From: an uncultured Christensenellaceae bacterium
Lineage (GTDB): Bacteria > Bacillota > Clostridia > Christensenellales > UBA3700
Assembly: GCA_944376205.1 (NCBI GenBank)
Contig: CALWBV010000004.1
Coordinates: forward strand, 70,341-134,340
DNA: 64,000 bases
Direction: 5' to 3'
Positions 38,652 through 47,734 of this stretch are shown here, piece by piece; positions within the stretch are counted from its first letter, which is position 1, and the number at the start of each line of letters is the position of its first letter. A program made the translations under genes and the position numbers. A model generated the notes under the pieces. It was not told the origin of the DNA, made no database searches, and saw only the letters and a program-made list of their open reading frames with translations.

Positions 38652-38796
38652 ATATGTTGTAGAGAAATTTTGCTTTAAGTCTGAATTTTATGAAAAAATG
38701 ATAGAAAAACTTACGAAAATTTACAATAGTTGCGACAAAAAAGTATTACAAGTCGCAGAATGTTGACAAAAACAAGCGCAACTGCAAAATTCAATA

Positions 38797-38826
38797 TTGA
38801 CAAATGCGTATATATAAAGCTATAAT
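38797..38826 (+). promoter_or_regulatory. pilT promoter
   Basis: TTGACA (38797-38802), 18-base spacer and TATAAT (38821-38826); AGAGG precedes the ATG at 38850. Confidence 0.75.
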
Positions 38827-38849
38827 ATTTTTATTAGAGGTAACATTTT

Positions 38850-39890
38850 ATGGATTACGCAAAACTTTTAAGATATTATATGGCAGAAGCCGAACAAGCA
38901 AAGGCGTCGGATATTCACCTTAAGCCCGGCAGACTCGGCATCCTCCGTACAAACGGAGCTTTGAATCCCGTAGGTACGAGAGTGTTGAGCAACGAAGACA
39001 TTATCGCAATGGCTGACCTTATTCTCAACGACATACAGAGACATACCCTCGAAGTCGAAAAAGACGTAGACTTTTCATTCAGCCTGGACGGCAAAAAAAG
39101 ATGTCGTTGCAACGCTTATCAGGATATGCACGGACTCTCTCTCGCTATCAGAAGATATTCTGACGAGAAAAAAGATTTCAAACAATTAGGTATTCCCGAA
39201 GTTCTCAAAGAGCTTTCCATGAAAAAGAGCGGTTTTATTCTTATCACAGGTCCTACAGGTAGCGGTAAAACCACGACTCTTGCAACTGTTCTCGATTATA
39301 TCAATACCCACAGAAGCGGACATATAATTACGATTGAAGACCCTATCGAATTTGTATTCGACAGCGAACAGTGTCTCGTTACGCAGAGAGAAATCAACAA
39401 CGATACTCCTTCGTTTGCAGCTGCGCTCAAAGCCGTATTGAGACAAGACCCCGATATCATAGTATTGGGCGAAATGAGAGACCTCGAGAGTATAGGTACT
39501 GCATTGACAGCGGCAGAAACGGGTCACCTCGTACTTGCGACTATGCATACGACCGGTGCCGTAAACGCAGTAGACAGAATTATTGACTCCTTCCCTTCGG
39601 ATCAGCAAAACCAGGTGCGCATGCAGTTGTCGATGGTATTGACCTGCGTCGTATCTCAACAGCTCATCCCCAGCTCCAATTCGCACAACGGAAGAGTTCT
39701 TGCCACTGAAGTAATGGTAGGAAATGCCGCCGTACGAAGCCTTATCAGACAAAACAGACTGCACATGATCCAAAATACGATGCTTACTTCCGGTCCTCAA
39801 GGAATGTACACTCTCAATCAGAGTTTGGAAAGTCTTTACAAGAGAGGACTTATCAGCAGTTCGGATTACAAGATGTACGTTGCAGAGTAA
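38850..39890 (+). CDS. pilT: PilT-type type IV pilus retraction ATPase
   Basis: The 346-residue secretion ATPase has an N-terminal PAS-like domain with A-S-D-I-H-L (about residues 18-23) and a core with Walker A GPTGSGKTT (about 133-141), an Asp box ending IEDPIEF, Walker B DIIVLGEMRD and the His box HLVLATMHT. Length and lack of a tetracysteine zinc motif fit PilT rather than PilB. In the family it forms a cytoplasmic hexamer that depolymerises pili. No other pilus gene is in the window; it has its own promoter and terminator and is therefore monocistronic. Confidence 0.92.
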   Translation: MDYAKLLRYYMAEAEQAKASDIHLKPGRLGILRTNGALNPVGTRVLSNEDIIAMADLILNDIQRHTLEVEKDVDFSFSLDGKKRCRCNAYQDMHGLSLAIRRYSDEKKDFKQLGIPEVLKELSMKKSGFILITGPTGSGKTTTLATVLDYINTHRSGHIITIEDPIEFVFDSEQCLVTQREINNDTPSFAAALKAVLRQDPDIIVLGEMRDLESIGTALTAAETGHLVLATMHTTGAVNAVDRIIDSFPSDQQNQVRMQLSMVLTCVVSQQLIPSSNSHNGRVLATEVMVGNAAVRSLIRQNRLHMIQNTMLTSGPQGMYTLNQSLESLYKRGLISSSDYKMYVAE

Positions 39891-39918
39891 TAAGCAATTG
39901 TATATTGTTGACAATTTC

Positions 39919-39950
39919 AGTTACGCACCCAAAAGGTGCGTAATTTTTTG
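39919..39950 (+). terminator. intrinsic terminator after pilT
   Basis: TTACGCACC (39921-39929) pairs with GGTGCGTAA (39935-39943) around a CAAAA loop, and six T residues follow. Confidence 0.9.
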
Positions 39951-40169
39951 CACTAGGTTCGACGATTCGTAGTGCAGAGGTGTTCGGTTGTTTGACGATT
40001 CGGCATTCTCACCGTTGAGGCATAAGTTATGTCGGGCTATGTGATTTTTTAGTCATTGTGACTTATTGTGTCGATAGAGTATTCGCAAAGGCATATTTTT
40101 AGGGGTTGCGATAAAAAAGTGTTAAGGTGAAATTGGCAGTAAAGACATTGCTAAAATGAATCGGGGAAT
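39951..40169. other. non-coding spacer between pilT and the minus-strand lipoprotein gene
   Basis: With the two flanking terminators this makes up a 325-base gap. No gene, repeat or structured RNA was recognised. Confidence 0.45.
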
Positions 40170-40200
40170 AAAAAAAGAAGCGGTTATCCGCTTCTTTTTA
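40170..40200. terminator. bidirectional terminator of the TIM-barrel-like lipoprotein gene
   Basis: AGAAGCGG pairs with CCGCTTCT (40176-40195) around a TTAT loop, flanked by an A-run on the left and TTTTT on the right. On the minus strand the A-run becomes the T-tract following the lipoprotein stop. Confidence 0.85.
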
Positions 40201-40215
40201 TGATGTGATTTTTAA

Positions 40216-41685
40216 TCAGTTTGCTATGATTGCAAGTCTCAATTGAGGTACTTTGTCGAGATAATTTTTACCGTCATTGAGTCCCTTGAGGTACCAGAAT
40301 ATCGGAGCGTATGAGCCGTCGGGACAGATGAGCCAGCAGCCTTCCATATTGCCGTTTGTAGGGCGGTCTTCGAGAGAAGTATCTGTACGGGTAGAGCAGC
40401 AATAAGAATCGTATACGACATACTGCACGCCCCATTCGATTGCCTGAATTATAGTGGAAGCTACTGCGTTGAGCTGACCGCTTTCGCCTTCGATATTAGC
40501 CGCATACGACACGCCTCCGAGGATAATATTTTTCTTTCCTTGGAAATCCTTATTGGGATTGGGAATCTTGGAAAGGAGATAATTGAGTTCGTTGGTCAAA
40601 TCTTTGTATCCGAGCACGGTGTAGGCGTCGTCGAAAGAATAGAGATCCGAATAGGTATAAGGAAGTACCAAATCCACGAGTCTGGCATCGGAAGAAACGC
40701 CGTAGATGTCGGACGAGATGTAATTGACTTCTACGCAGCCGTAAACCTTTGCTTTTGAAGACGATACTTCAGCGACAGCTTTATTGATGCCGTCTTGTCT
40801 TGCATTGAGATAGCGATAGTATGTTTCGACAAGGGCTTGTTTTTGAGTGCGTCCGTCGCCTATTGTGCATTGTGCATAAAGTTTTTGGAAAACTTCGTCG
40901 CCGTCAACGGTAGAGAGGATAAAGGTCTTATCTTCGTTGCGGTATGTCTGCAAGAGATATTTTGCAAGGTCGTAGAATTCGTTGGTAACGTTGATATACT
41001 GCTGGTGGAAATAGTTGTAGTCTTTGTTTTCGGTAGCTACCTTATAGTACTCGCAAGTATTGAATTCCTCTGTGCTTATAATGAAAGTTTTGAGATCGGG
41101 ATTAGAGAATACTTTTGAATAATCAGAAGTTTGAGCAAGTTCTTTGAGGGAGGTTACGTCTGACCAGTTATGGTTGAACTGATAAATCTCCTTATAAGCG
41201 GGGCCCATTGCAAATCTGTAAACACTAGAACCGAGGTCTTTAGCGGTCATCTCTGCGCCTTCGATAAGATAAGGGAGCTGGGTGAAATTGTATTTGCCGT
41301 AATAATTAGCAGCGCCTACCACGTCTTTGACAGCTCTGTTGTCGGGGACGGCTATCGTCTCGGGAGCCGAAAAAGCATATTCTCCTATGTAGCGATTTAT
41401 ACCGTCATAAGCGTTGTTGATGATAGGGTCGATAATGTATGACTCATTGATATCGGGTTTGAAATCGGGATCGAGGGGCGAGAAAGGTTCATCGTCCGAT
41501 CCGTCGTCAATGCTGCCTTCTGAAGACTGCGAATTGTTGTTTTCGTTGTTGGAAATATCGGAGTCGTTGCCTTCGGGTTTCTCCTCGGTTTCGCCGCCGA
41601 ACAATTCACATGCAGCAAAAAGCGAGCAGAGCATTATGCAGACGAGCATTAAAGCGATAACAGCTATGTACTTTTTGCTTTTCAT
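40216..41685 (-). CDS. uncharacterised lipoprotein, possibly TIM-barrel glycosidase-like
   Basis: The 489-residue protein starts MKSKK, has a hydrophobic core and a lipobox F-A-A-C (about residues 23-26), then a low-complexity acidic Asn/Ser/Glu linker to about residue 75. The remaining 410 residues look like an alpha/beta domain; V-Y-G-C-V-E-V-N-Y-I and V-V-Y-D-S-Y near the C-terminus are strand-like and compatible with a TIM barrel, but I do not recognise the family. Its start is set by AGGAGG eight bases upstream of the ATG at 41685. It has its own promoter and terminator. Confidence 0.75.
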   Translation of the reverse strand: MKSKKYIAVIALMLVCIMLCSLFAACELFGGETEEKPEGNDSDISNNENNNSQSSEGSIDDGSDDEPFSPLDPDFKPDINESYIIDPIINNAYDGINRYIGEYAFSAPETIAVPDNRAVKDVVGAANYYGKYNFTQLPYLIEGAEMTAKDLGSSVYRFAMGPAYKEIYQFNHNWSDVTSLKELAQTSDYSKVFSNPDLKTFIISTEEFNTCEYYKVATENKDYNYFHQQYINVTNEFYDLAKYLLQTYRNEDKTFILSTVDGDEVFQKLYAQCTIGDGRTQKQALVETYYRYLNARQDGINKAVAEVSSSKAKVYGCVEVNYISSDIYGVSSDARLVDLVLPYTYSDLYSFDDAYTVLGYKDLTNELNYLLSKIPNPNKDFQGKKNIILGGVSYAANIEGESGQLNAVASTIIQAIEWGVQYVVYDSYCCSTRTDTSLEDRPTNGNMEGCWLICPDGSYAPIFWYLKGLNDGKNYLDKVPQLRLAIIAN

Positions 41686-41737
41686 AATATTCCTCCTGTA
41701 TTTTCGGAAAGTCATCCGAATGAATTACTGTACTTAT

Positions 41738-41766
41738 ATTATAAACTAAAAGTTTATATTATTCAA
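41738..41766 (-). promoter_or_regulatory. promoter of the lipoprotein gene
   Basis: On the minus strand TTGAAT (41766-41761), 17-base spacer and TATAAT (41743-41738). Confidence 0.65.
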
Positions 41767-41772
41767 GATGCT

Positions 41773-41792
41773 TTTTGAAATTATATTCAAAA
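41773..41792. promoter_or_regulatory. palindromic candidate operator
   Basis: TTTTGAA and TTCAAAA flank ATTATA, seven bases upstream of the lipoprotein -35 box. AT-richness makes chance similarity possible. Confidence 0.3.
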
Positions 41793-42022
41793 TGTTAATA
41801 TTTTGACACAAAAAGTCCATAAAGAGCGTTAAAAAATCTACAAAATCGTGATATTAAAAACATTTTATACGATACGCATACTCGAATTCAAGAGTATTAT
41901 ATACTCTTTTTTATAATTGTCGACAATGTATAAGACATTTGCGACTCGAATCGTGGAATAATTTATAAATAATGCTTATTAAAATTTGTGATAACGCATA
42001 AAAACGTTTGATTAATCAGTCG
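41793..42022. other. AT-rich divergent intergenic region
   Basis: Part of a 593-base gap between the lipoprotein gene and the symporter. AT-rich, with no gene seen; palindrome copy 3 follows at 42067. Confidence 0.4.
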
Positions 42023-42066
42023 TTTGACATACTTAATATTATATATTTATTAGTATTAATATTTAG

Positions 42067-42107
42067 TTATATATACAATTTACATAAGGCTTAAATTGTA
42101 TATATAA
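42067..42107 (+). repeat. 41-bp dispersed palindrome, copy 3
   Basis: Arms TTATATATACAATTTA (42067-42082) and TAAATTGTATATATAA (42092-42107) flank the loop CATAAGGCT. Two positions in the left arm differ from copies 1 and 2, and the right arm carries the matching changes, so pairing is preserved. A second hairpin GACATG/CATGTC follows at 42116-42131. TTTGACAT (42023-42030) and ATGTCAAA (42127-42134) bracket the element. Confidence 0.85.
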
Positions 42108-42115
42108 TGTATAAG

Positions 42116-42131
42116 GACATGCCTACATGTC
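42116..42131 (+). other. small hairpin following palindrome copy 3
   Basis: GACATG pairs with CATGTC around CCTA. AAAAGAG follows, so this is not a terminator on the plus strand. Confidence 0.55.
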
Positions 42132-42217
42132 AAAAGAGTGTTGATTAGGCTTGAGCAAGTGGTTGATTTTTTTAACATTCGTAAATGTTTTGCCTATTAA
42201 AAGTTCAGTTCGTATTA

Positions 42218-42226
42218 TGTTATAAT
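42218..42226 (+). promoter_or_regulatory. extended -10 element for the symporter gene
   Basis: TGTTATAAT matches an extended -10. No good -35 is spaced correctly, as is common for this class. Confidence 0.4.
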
Positions 42227-42278
42227 TATAATATCTCAAAATATTTTATTGCTGTTTTCAGTGCAAAGGTAAAGGAGA

Positions 42279-44219
42279 ATGGGAAAAATTACAAACGTAT
42301 TGTACGACGTACGCAGTTATTGGGAAAAACCCCGTAAAAACGAGTATGTATCGTACAAAGAAGTTTTTTATTTCAGCGTAGGCGGCATGGGAATAAAGAG
42401 CTTGGGCTCGATTTTGTCGTATATGACGCTTGCGTCAACGTGTCTGTTGTTCGGTACGGTGTACGGACTCAGTCCGAGGCATTTTGTTATCCTTACGATT
42501 ATTACCAATATCATAAGTATCGTCAAAACGCCTTTTGTCAGCATGCTCGTAGACAATACGCATACCAAAATAGGCAAGTTCCGACCGTATCTGTTATGGG
42601 CGGGCATACCTACCGTGATAGGATTGATAGGAATGGCATATGTGCCCCTCGATGCGTCGCCTGTGGTAAAATGCGTGCTTGTAGGCGTATTTATCAACCT
42701 TGTTACGATAACGCAGCCTGTCTACAACAACTCATATATGGGCATATCACAGATCATCACGCCGAATTCACAAGAGCGTACGAGAATTTTGAGTATATCA
42801 GAATTTTTGGCTAATCTGGGTCCAAGCCTTATTCAGCTTTTGCTTCCTTCCATAGCGGGTTTGTTTTTCGGCGACGATTGCATGACGAATATTCTTACAT
42901 ACAGGATATTTGTTCCGATTTTCGCCGTAAGCGGATTTTTGCTCGGACTGCTTTGCATGTACAATACAAAAGAAAGAGTGCTCGATACACGCAGTGCGAC
43001 AGAAAAAATTCCTTTTTTCAAGGGCATTAAGGAATTGAGCAAAAACAGATATTTCTGGATAGTGTCCGTATCTAAATTCTTTGACGGATTCAAGGGCGGC
43101 ATAGGCGTATTGCTTGCATGGGTAGTTACTTATCAGCTCGGCAAGTCGTCAATGCTGGGAATAGTGCAGACAATAGTATCGATGGGATTTACGCCCGGCA
43201 TACTGCTTGCGCCTTTGCTTATGAAAAAACTCGGACGTAAAAATGCGGCATTTTTCACGCATTTCCTCAATGCTTTGATGGCGCTTTTGATGCTGCTTAC
43301 GTTCAGAAAAGGTTTTGTATTTTTCGTCATAGCTTCGTTCTGTTATAACTTTGCGCAAGGACCGCAATATATTATACAGACGAGTATTCTTTCAGACGGA
43401 CTTGACTATCATCAGGATAAGTACGGCACACGTCTCGAGGGATTTGCGCAAAACTTCATGTTGATGATAACGACGATAGGTACGATTCTTTCGACGGTAA
43501 CGTTCTCGTTCATATACGAAAAGTTCGGATTGGTTGCGGATTCTCAAACAGGACTTACCGATTACAGTATTCTTACGGACGCAAGTATAAGAGAACCTAT
43601 AATCGAATGGGTGGTAATCGTAGTAATGATTGCGGGAGGATTGGCGGCGTTGCCTTATATCTTATGCAATCTCAAAGAAAAAGACATGCTTGCGATCAGA
43701 GAGAGATTGGAATATAAAAAGTTCAAGGAAAACGGCAACTTCGAGGGAGTCGAAGAAGACGTTGTCCGCGAGGCTTATGCACAGCATCTAAATGATATAG
43801 AAGAAGGACATCGAATCGACAAAGAGAATTTGCAAAAAGCAAAGGATGCGGCGGAAGCAAGACGGCAGGAATCAATCAAAAATAAAAAAGAATTTGAAGA
43901 CAGTCTCGAACAAACGGCTTGTCTCATGAAGGAAGAGGGTAAATCTCGAAAAGAGATTAAAAAAGCCGTTTCGTCGTTAAAGAATCAACATAAAAAAGAA
44001 AAAAGCATGCAATTCAGACAAAAAATCGACACGCTTAAAAAAGAGAGAAAAATTTTCAAAGACAGGAAAAAGAAGTTCATCGCCGAGAATATCGCTCAAA
44101 GAAAGGCAAGAGGCGAAAGGGCTTATTTGAGAATTCTGGCAAGAGAAGAATTCGAAGACATGATTATAAAAGAAAACAACAGGGAGAATAAAGATGATCT
44201 CATACAAACAAATCAATGA
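42279..44219 (+). CDS. GPH-family (MelB-like) sugar:cation symporter with long charged C-terminal tail
   Basis: The 646-residue protein has about 12 membrane segments within residues 30-475 and the loop VDNTHTKIGKFRPYLLW near residues 90-106, typical of the glycoside-pentoside-hexuronide:cation symporters. Those transporters are normally about 450-500 residues. Here residues from about 485 form a highly charged Lys/Glu-rich coiled-coil-like cytoplasmic tail of about 160 residues. AAAGGAG precedes the ATG. The alpha-galactosidase gene begins inside its last 26 bases, implying translational coupling and uptake of an alpha-galactoside. Confidence 0.9.
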   Translation: MGKITNVLYDVRSYWEKPRKNEYVSYKEVFYFSVGGMGIKSLGSILSYMTLASTCLLFGTVYGLSPRHFVILTIITNIISIVKTPFVSMLVDNTHTKIGKFRPYLLWAGIPTVIGLIGMAYVPLDASPVVKCVLVGVFINLVTITQPVYNNSYMGISQIITPNSQERTRILSISEFLANLGPSLIQLLLPSIAGLFFGDDCMTNILTYRIFVPIFAVSGFLLGLLCMYNTKERVLDTRSATEKIPFFKGIKELSKNRYFWIVSVSKFFDGFKGGIGVLLAWVVTYQLGKSSMLGIVQTIVSMGFTPGILLAPLLMKKLGRKNAAFFTHFLNALMALLMLLTFRKGFVFFVIASFCYNFAQGPQYIIQTSILSDGLDYHQDKYGTRLEGFAQNFMLMITTIGTILSTVTFSFIYEKFGLVADSQTGLTDYSILTDASIREPIIEWVVIVVMIAGGLAALPYILCNLKEKDMLAIRERLEYKKFKENGNFEGVEEDVVREAYAQHLNDIEEGHRIDKENLQKAKDAAEARRQESIKNKKEFEDSLEQTACLMKEEGKSRKEIKKAVSSLKNQHKKEKSMQFRQKIDTLKKERKIFKDRKKKFIAENIAQRKARGERAYLRILAREEFEDMIIKENNRENKDDLIQTNQ

Positions 44220-45843
44220 CAAACAAGGATTTTTCGTAATCAAAGATTGCACGGCGCAAGGACTTTCGCAAGAAGCGAAACCCGAAATCAGAGTCGTAGC
44301 AGATAGAAACGTATTATCTGTCTATGCAAATGCAGACAAGCCCTTTGCAATGGATAAAATCAGCGTAATTCTCGATTATGCTTTTAAGTCGGAAGACAAA
44401 ATCTACGTCAACGGATATCAGTCTTGGACGGACAGCTTCGAATATTCTGTCAAAGACAAAATGTATGCCCCTGCAAAGTTTATGCAAGCAATACTCAAAG
44501 GACCTGTGGGTAGAACGTCGGGTATAAGCAATGCAGGAGATATACCTATACTTGAAATCAAAAACCGCACGGGGAAATTTTACGGTTTTTCATACGGATA
44601 TGTCAGAAGAGAAAACGAAGTCGATATATTCGGTTCATTGAGCGAAAGGAGAGGATATACCGTAATCGAATTCGACTGTCAATCAAACGGGATAACAGTA
44701 TCAGTCGATCTCAAGGGCAAAAAGTTTGAAAGCGGCGACAATCTTTTGCTGCAAATAGGTCTTTTCAAAGGACAGTACAATAAAGCCTTTGACGAGTATT
44801 TCAATGCTATGGGAATCGAGCCTAAAGAGCGTCCTCTTTTGACAGGATATACCACGTGGTATAACTACTATAACAAAATAAACATCAAAATCGTCGAGAG
44901 AGATCTTGAGGCATTGAGCAAATTGCCACAGCAGATAGATATTTTCCAGGTTGACGACGGATATCAAAAAGCAATCGGCGATTGGCTTAACACCGATATT
45001 TCAAAATTTCCCGACGGCATGAAGCCCGTTGCACAAAAGATTCATTCCAAGAAAATGCTTGCAGGGCTGTGGCTGGCGCCTTTTGCGGCTACAAAAGAAT
45101 CTTTTATCTATAAAGAGCATCAAGATTGGCTTGTGAAGGACGAAAATGGTAAATTGCTTAGAGCAGGCGCAAACTGGGGCGGTTTTTATTCGCTGGATAT
45201 ATACAACCCTCAAGCAAGGGAATATATAAAGAAAGTATTCGACACAATACTGCGCGATTGGGGATACGATCTCGTAAAACTCGATTTTCTTTATTGTGCA
45301 TGCATTATTCCTATGCACGGCAAATCGCGCGGAGAAATTATGTGCGAAGCAATGGATTTCTTGAGAGAATGTTGCAAGGATAAGTTGATTTTGGGATGCG
45401 GCGTTCCGCTTGCTCCCGCTTTCGGAAAAGTGGATTATTGCCGTATCGGTCCCGATATAAGTCTTGAATGGGGCAAGAGAAGATTCGACAGCAGAGAGGG
45501 AGTGTCAATAGTGCACGCCATGCTCAACAGTGTATTCAGAAGACATCTCGACGGCAGAGCTTTCGGCAACGATCCCGACGTATTCTTGTTGAGAGATACC
45601 AACATACGCCTCAATAACAAGCAAAAAGCAATGCTTGCAAAATGCAACAAACTCTGCGGCAAGGTGCTGTTCACGTCAGACAACGTAGACGATTATGACG
45701 AAAGCAAACACAAACTCTTGTCTTACGTATTCGACAGAAATATTCCCGAAATTCTCAAAGCGGATTTCGATAACGGTATTCTCAAAGTGGAGTACAAAGA
45801 AAATTCTGTCGTAGACATTTTCACAGCCGATATGAAATATTAA
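44194..45843 (+). CDS. GH36 alpha-galactosidase
   Basis: The 549-residue enzyme should hydrolyse alpha-galactosides in the cytoplasm; no signal peptide is present. An N-terminal beta-sandwich (to about 210) leads into the TIM barrel with DIFQVDDGYQ, the nucleophile in VKLDF (about Asp364) and the acid/base region RIGPDIS (about Asp421). It is shorter than the ~720-residue GH36 type, in line with compact Firmicutes members. GGGAG lies seven bases before the ATG. The 26-base overlap with the symporter indicates a transport-and-cleavage pair. Confidence 0.88.
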   Translation: MISYKQINDKQGFFVIKDCTAQGLSQEAKPEIRVVADRNVLSVYANADKPFAMDKISVILDYAFKSEDKIYVNGYQSWTDSFEYSVKDKMYAPAKFMQAILKGPVGRTSGISNAGDIPILEIKNRTGKFYGFSYGYVRRENEVDIFGSLSERRGYTVIEFDCQSNGITVSVDLKGKKFESGDNLLLQIGLFKGQYNKAFDEYFNAMGIEPKERPLLTGYTTWYNYYNKINIKIVERDLEALSKLPQQIDIFQVDDGYQKAIGDWLNTDISKFPDGMKPVAQKIHSKKMLAGLWLAPFAATKESFIYKEHQDWLVKDENGKLLRAGANWGGFYSLDIYNPQAREYIKKVFDTILRDWGYDLVKLDFLYCACIIPMHGKSRGEIMCEAMDFLRECCKDKLILGCGVPLAPAFGKVDYCRIGPDISLEWGKRRFDSREGVSIVHAMLNSVFRRHLDGRAFGNDPDVFLLRDTNIRLNNKQKAMLAKCNKLCGKVLFTSDNVDDYDESKHKLLSYVFDRNIPEILKADFDNGILKVEYKENSVVDIFTADMKY

Positions 45844-45906
45844 TACGTTCAATAATCTTTTCGGCAGATATGCATGCTTTGCATGATAAGTATTCAAAAG
45901 AGGTAT

Positions 45907-45934
45907 TTGTACAGTTATCGAAATGTGCTATAAT
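45907..45934 (+). promoter_or_regulatory. promoter of the CMD-cupin gene
   Basis: TTGTAC (45907-45912), 16-base spacer and TATAAT (45929-45934) with an upstream TGC (extended -10). Confidence 0.65.
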
Positions 45935-45980
45935 TTAACTGTAAAATATTTTTGTTGACGAGAGTCGAAAGGAGCTGAAT

Positions 45981-46706
45981 ATGATAAAACAAACGGCAGG
46001 CAGGAAGCAACTCGGCGATTTAGCGCCAAAATTTGCGCAATTGAACGATGACGTTCTTTTCGGTGAAGTATGGTCGAGAGAGGATAAGTTGAGTTTGCGT
46101 GACAGATCGGTCATCACGGTAACCGCATTAATAGCAAAAGGCATAACGGATAATTCTCTCAAGTATCATATACAGAATGCAAAAAACAACGGCGTGACAA
46201 AAGAAGAAATGGCGGAAATAATCACGCATATCGCTTTTTATGTCGGCTGGCCTAACGCATGGGCGGTTTTCCCCATGGTGAGGGAAGTTTATGCCGAAGA
46301 CGATAAAGCTGTCGAGGGAGAGAGCCTTTTCGGAAAAGGCGAGCGCAACGAAGCGTATGCAAAGTATTTCGTCGGCAAGAGTTATCTCAAGATGCTCAAT
46401 GTTAAAGGCGTAAGTATTGCCAACGTTACGTTTGAGCCTTCGTGCCGCAACAATTGGCACATACACCGTAAAGGCGGGCAGATACTTTTGTGCACCGACG
46501 GCGAAGGCTGGTATTGCGAATACGGAAAAGAACCTCGAAAACTTTTTCCCGGTGACGTCGTATATATTGCTCCCGAAGTCAAACATTGGCACGGTGCGAC
46601 AAAAGACGGTTGGTTTACGCATCTTGCAGTAGAAATTCCCGCAGACGGAGCCTCCAACGAGTGGCTGGAAGCCGTTTCCGACGACGAGTATTCATTGCTT
46701 CAATAA
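45981..46706 (+). CDS. carboxymuconolactone decarboxylase-like domain fused to a cupin
   Basis: The 241-residue protein has an N-terminal CMD/AhpD-like helical domain (about 1-105; ITVTALIAKG and E-I-I-T-H-I-A-F-Y are family blocks) and a C-terminal cupin (about 135-220) with W-H-I-H-R-K-G-G-Q and P-G-D-V-V-Y-I-A-P-E-V-K-H-W-H metal-binding motifs. The CMD part lacks the CxxC redox pair of true AhpD. Such fusions are common in gut Firmicutes and are often annotated as quinone- or lactone-related, with no proven substrate. It is monocistronic with its own promoter, convergent with the envelope operon. Confidence 0.88.
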   Translation: MIKQTAGRKQLGDLAPKFAQLNDDVLFGEVWSREDKLSLRDRSVITVTALIAKGITDNSLKYHIQNAKNNGVTKEEMAEIITHIAFYVGWPNAWAVFPMVREVYAEDDKAVEGESLFGKGERNEAYAKYFVGKSYLKMLNVKGVSIANVTFEPSCRNNWHIHRKGGQILLCTDGEGWYCEYGKEPRKLFPGDVVYIAPEVKHWHGATKDGWFTHLAVEIPADGASNEWLEAVSDDEYSLLQ

Positions 46707-46755
46707 TGTCTGAAATCTAAAAATAAATCTCTCCTGAATCAAGTACGTTTGAGCC

Positions 46756-47640
46756 TTAGAATATCGCCATTGTGCCGCCCTTATTGCAGTCGTCGGCATA
46801 ATTTTTGCACCAGCCGCTTTGGATGCCGTAAACAAACTGTACTCCCTGATAAAGGCCTACGCTTCCGTTGGCATGATCGTGTCCGCAGAAGATGGCTTTA
46901 GTGCTTGCTTTCGACAATATGCTGTCGAAGATGTGCGTGTTAGTTTCGGGTACGCAGCATTTTTCTTTGTTTTCTCCCGTCAATATTTCGCCTTGTTCGT
47001 AAGCGTCAGCATATTCGTTGATAGGTATATGCGTATAAAGGGCGGTAGGTACGACGTCTTCTTTGCCGCCGCTGTCTTTGTAAAGAGTGTTGAGGTTGTC
47101 GATAGTCCACTCGTACCAATCTATCTGACCTTGTTTTATGTGATCGTATTGCGTCGAAAACATTCTCACGGAAGAGTGAGTATCCATCATTACGGCTGCG
47201 AATTTTATCTCGTCGTTGTTTTTGAAAACGACTGTATAATTTCCGGCGCCGCCGATATTGCTGTAACCGCAATCGAATATGCAATTGGAGTATTGTTGAA
47301 ACATGTCGGCATATTCGTATTTGTTGACGAATATTTCTGCGTCGTGATTACCGAATACGGGTGCCCAAGGGATATCGAAAGAATCTATAATATCGAATAC
47401 TTCTTTACATTTTTCATTCTTGTTGACGGGCGTATAGTAACACCAATCTCCCGTAACGGCAATCATATCGGCGTCGGAATTTTCTATTACTTTTTTAATT
47501 AAATCGAGCGTATCTTCTTTTCGGTCGTTGCTATTGTCGTAATGGGTGTCGGTGAGTTGCAGAATCCCGACTTCGTCTTCTACCTGGATTACGGTATAAT
47601 CAGCATTTGTATTCAGAATTTTTATTCCACTCACGCACAT
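46756..47640 (-). CDS. calcineurin-type metallophosphoesterase, apparently frameshifted at its 5' end
   Basis: The 294-residue frame has a full metallophosphoesterase site: D-T-H near residue 32, G-D near 63, G-N-H-D near 96 and G-H-D-H near 266. Its first ATG has no ribosome binding site. One base out of frame upstream (47600-47731) lies a lipoprotein signal following GAGG and three bases after the previous stop. Removing one A from the A5 run (47619-47623, minus strand) joins the two as ...VREWNKILNTNADYTV. The intact protein would be a lipoprotein of about 323 residues acting outside the membrane. It is the last gene of the five-gene envelope operon. The frameshift may be real or a sequencing error. 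Confidence 0.85.
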   Translation of the reverse strand: MCVSGIKILNTNADYTVIQVEDEVGILQLTDTHYDNSNDRKEDTLDLIKKVIENSDADMIAVTGDWCYYTPVNKNEKCKEVFDIIDSFDIPWAPVFGNHDAEIFVNKYEYADMFQQYSNCIFDCGYSNIGGAGNYTVVFKNNDEIKFAAVMMDTHSSVRMFSTQYDHIKQGQIDWYEWTIDNLNTLYKDSGGKEDVVPTALYTHIPINEYADAYEQGEILTGENKEKCCVPETNTHIFDSILSKASTKAIFCGHDHANGSVGLYQGVQFVYGIQSGWCKNYADDCNKGGTMAIF

Positions 47641-47731
47641 ATTTATCGAGGACAGTGTTGCATGCGCAAAGAGATATAAGCAATATAAAGACTGTTATTA
47701 TCATTCCCGCCGTTACGATTATATTTTTCAT
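47600..47731 (-). pseudogene. detached lipoprotein signal of the metallophosphoesterase
   Basis: This 43-codon frame starts MKNIIVTAG, has a hydrophobic core and the lipobox L-C-A-C, and then stops after KNSEYKC. Its codons run smoothly into the phosphoesterase frame once one A is deleted, so I read it as the true N-terminus of that gene and not a separate peptide. Confidence 0.7.
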
Positions 47732-47734
47732 GAC

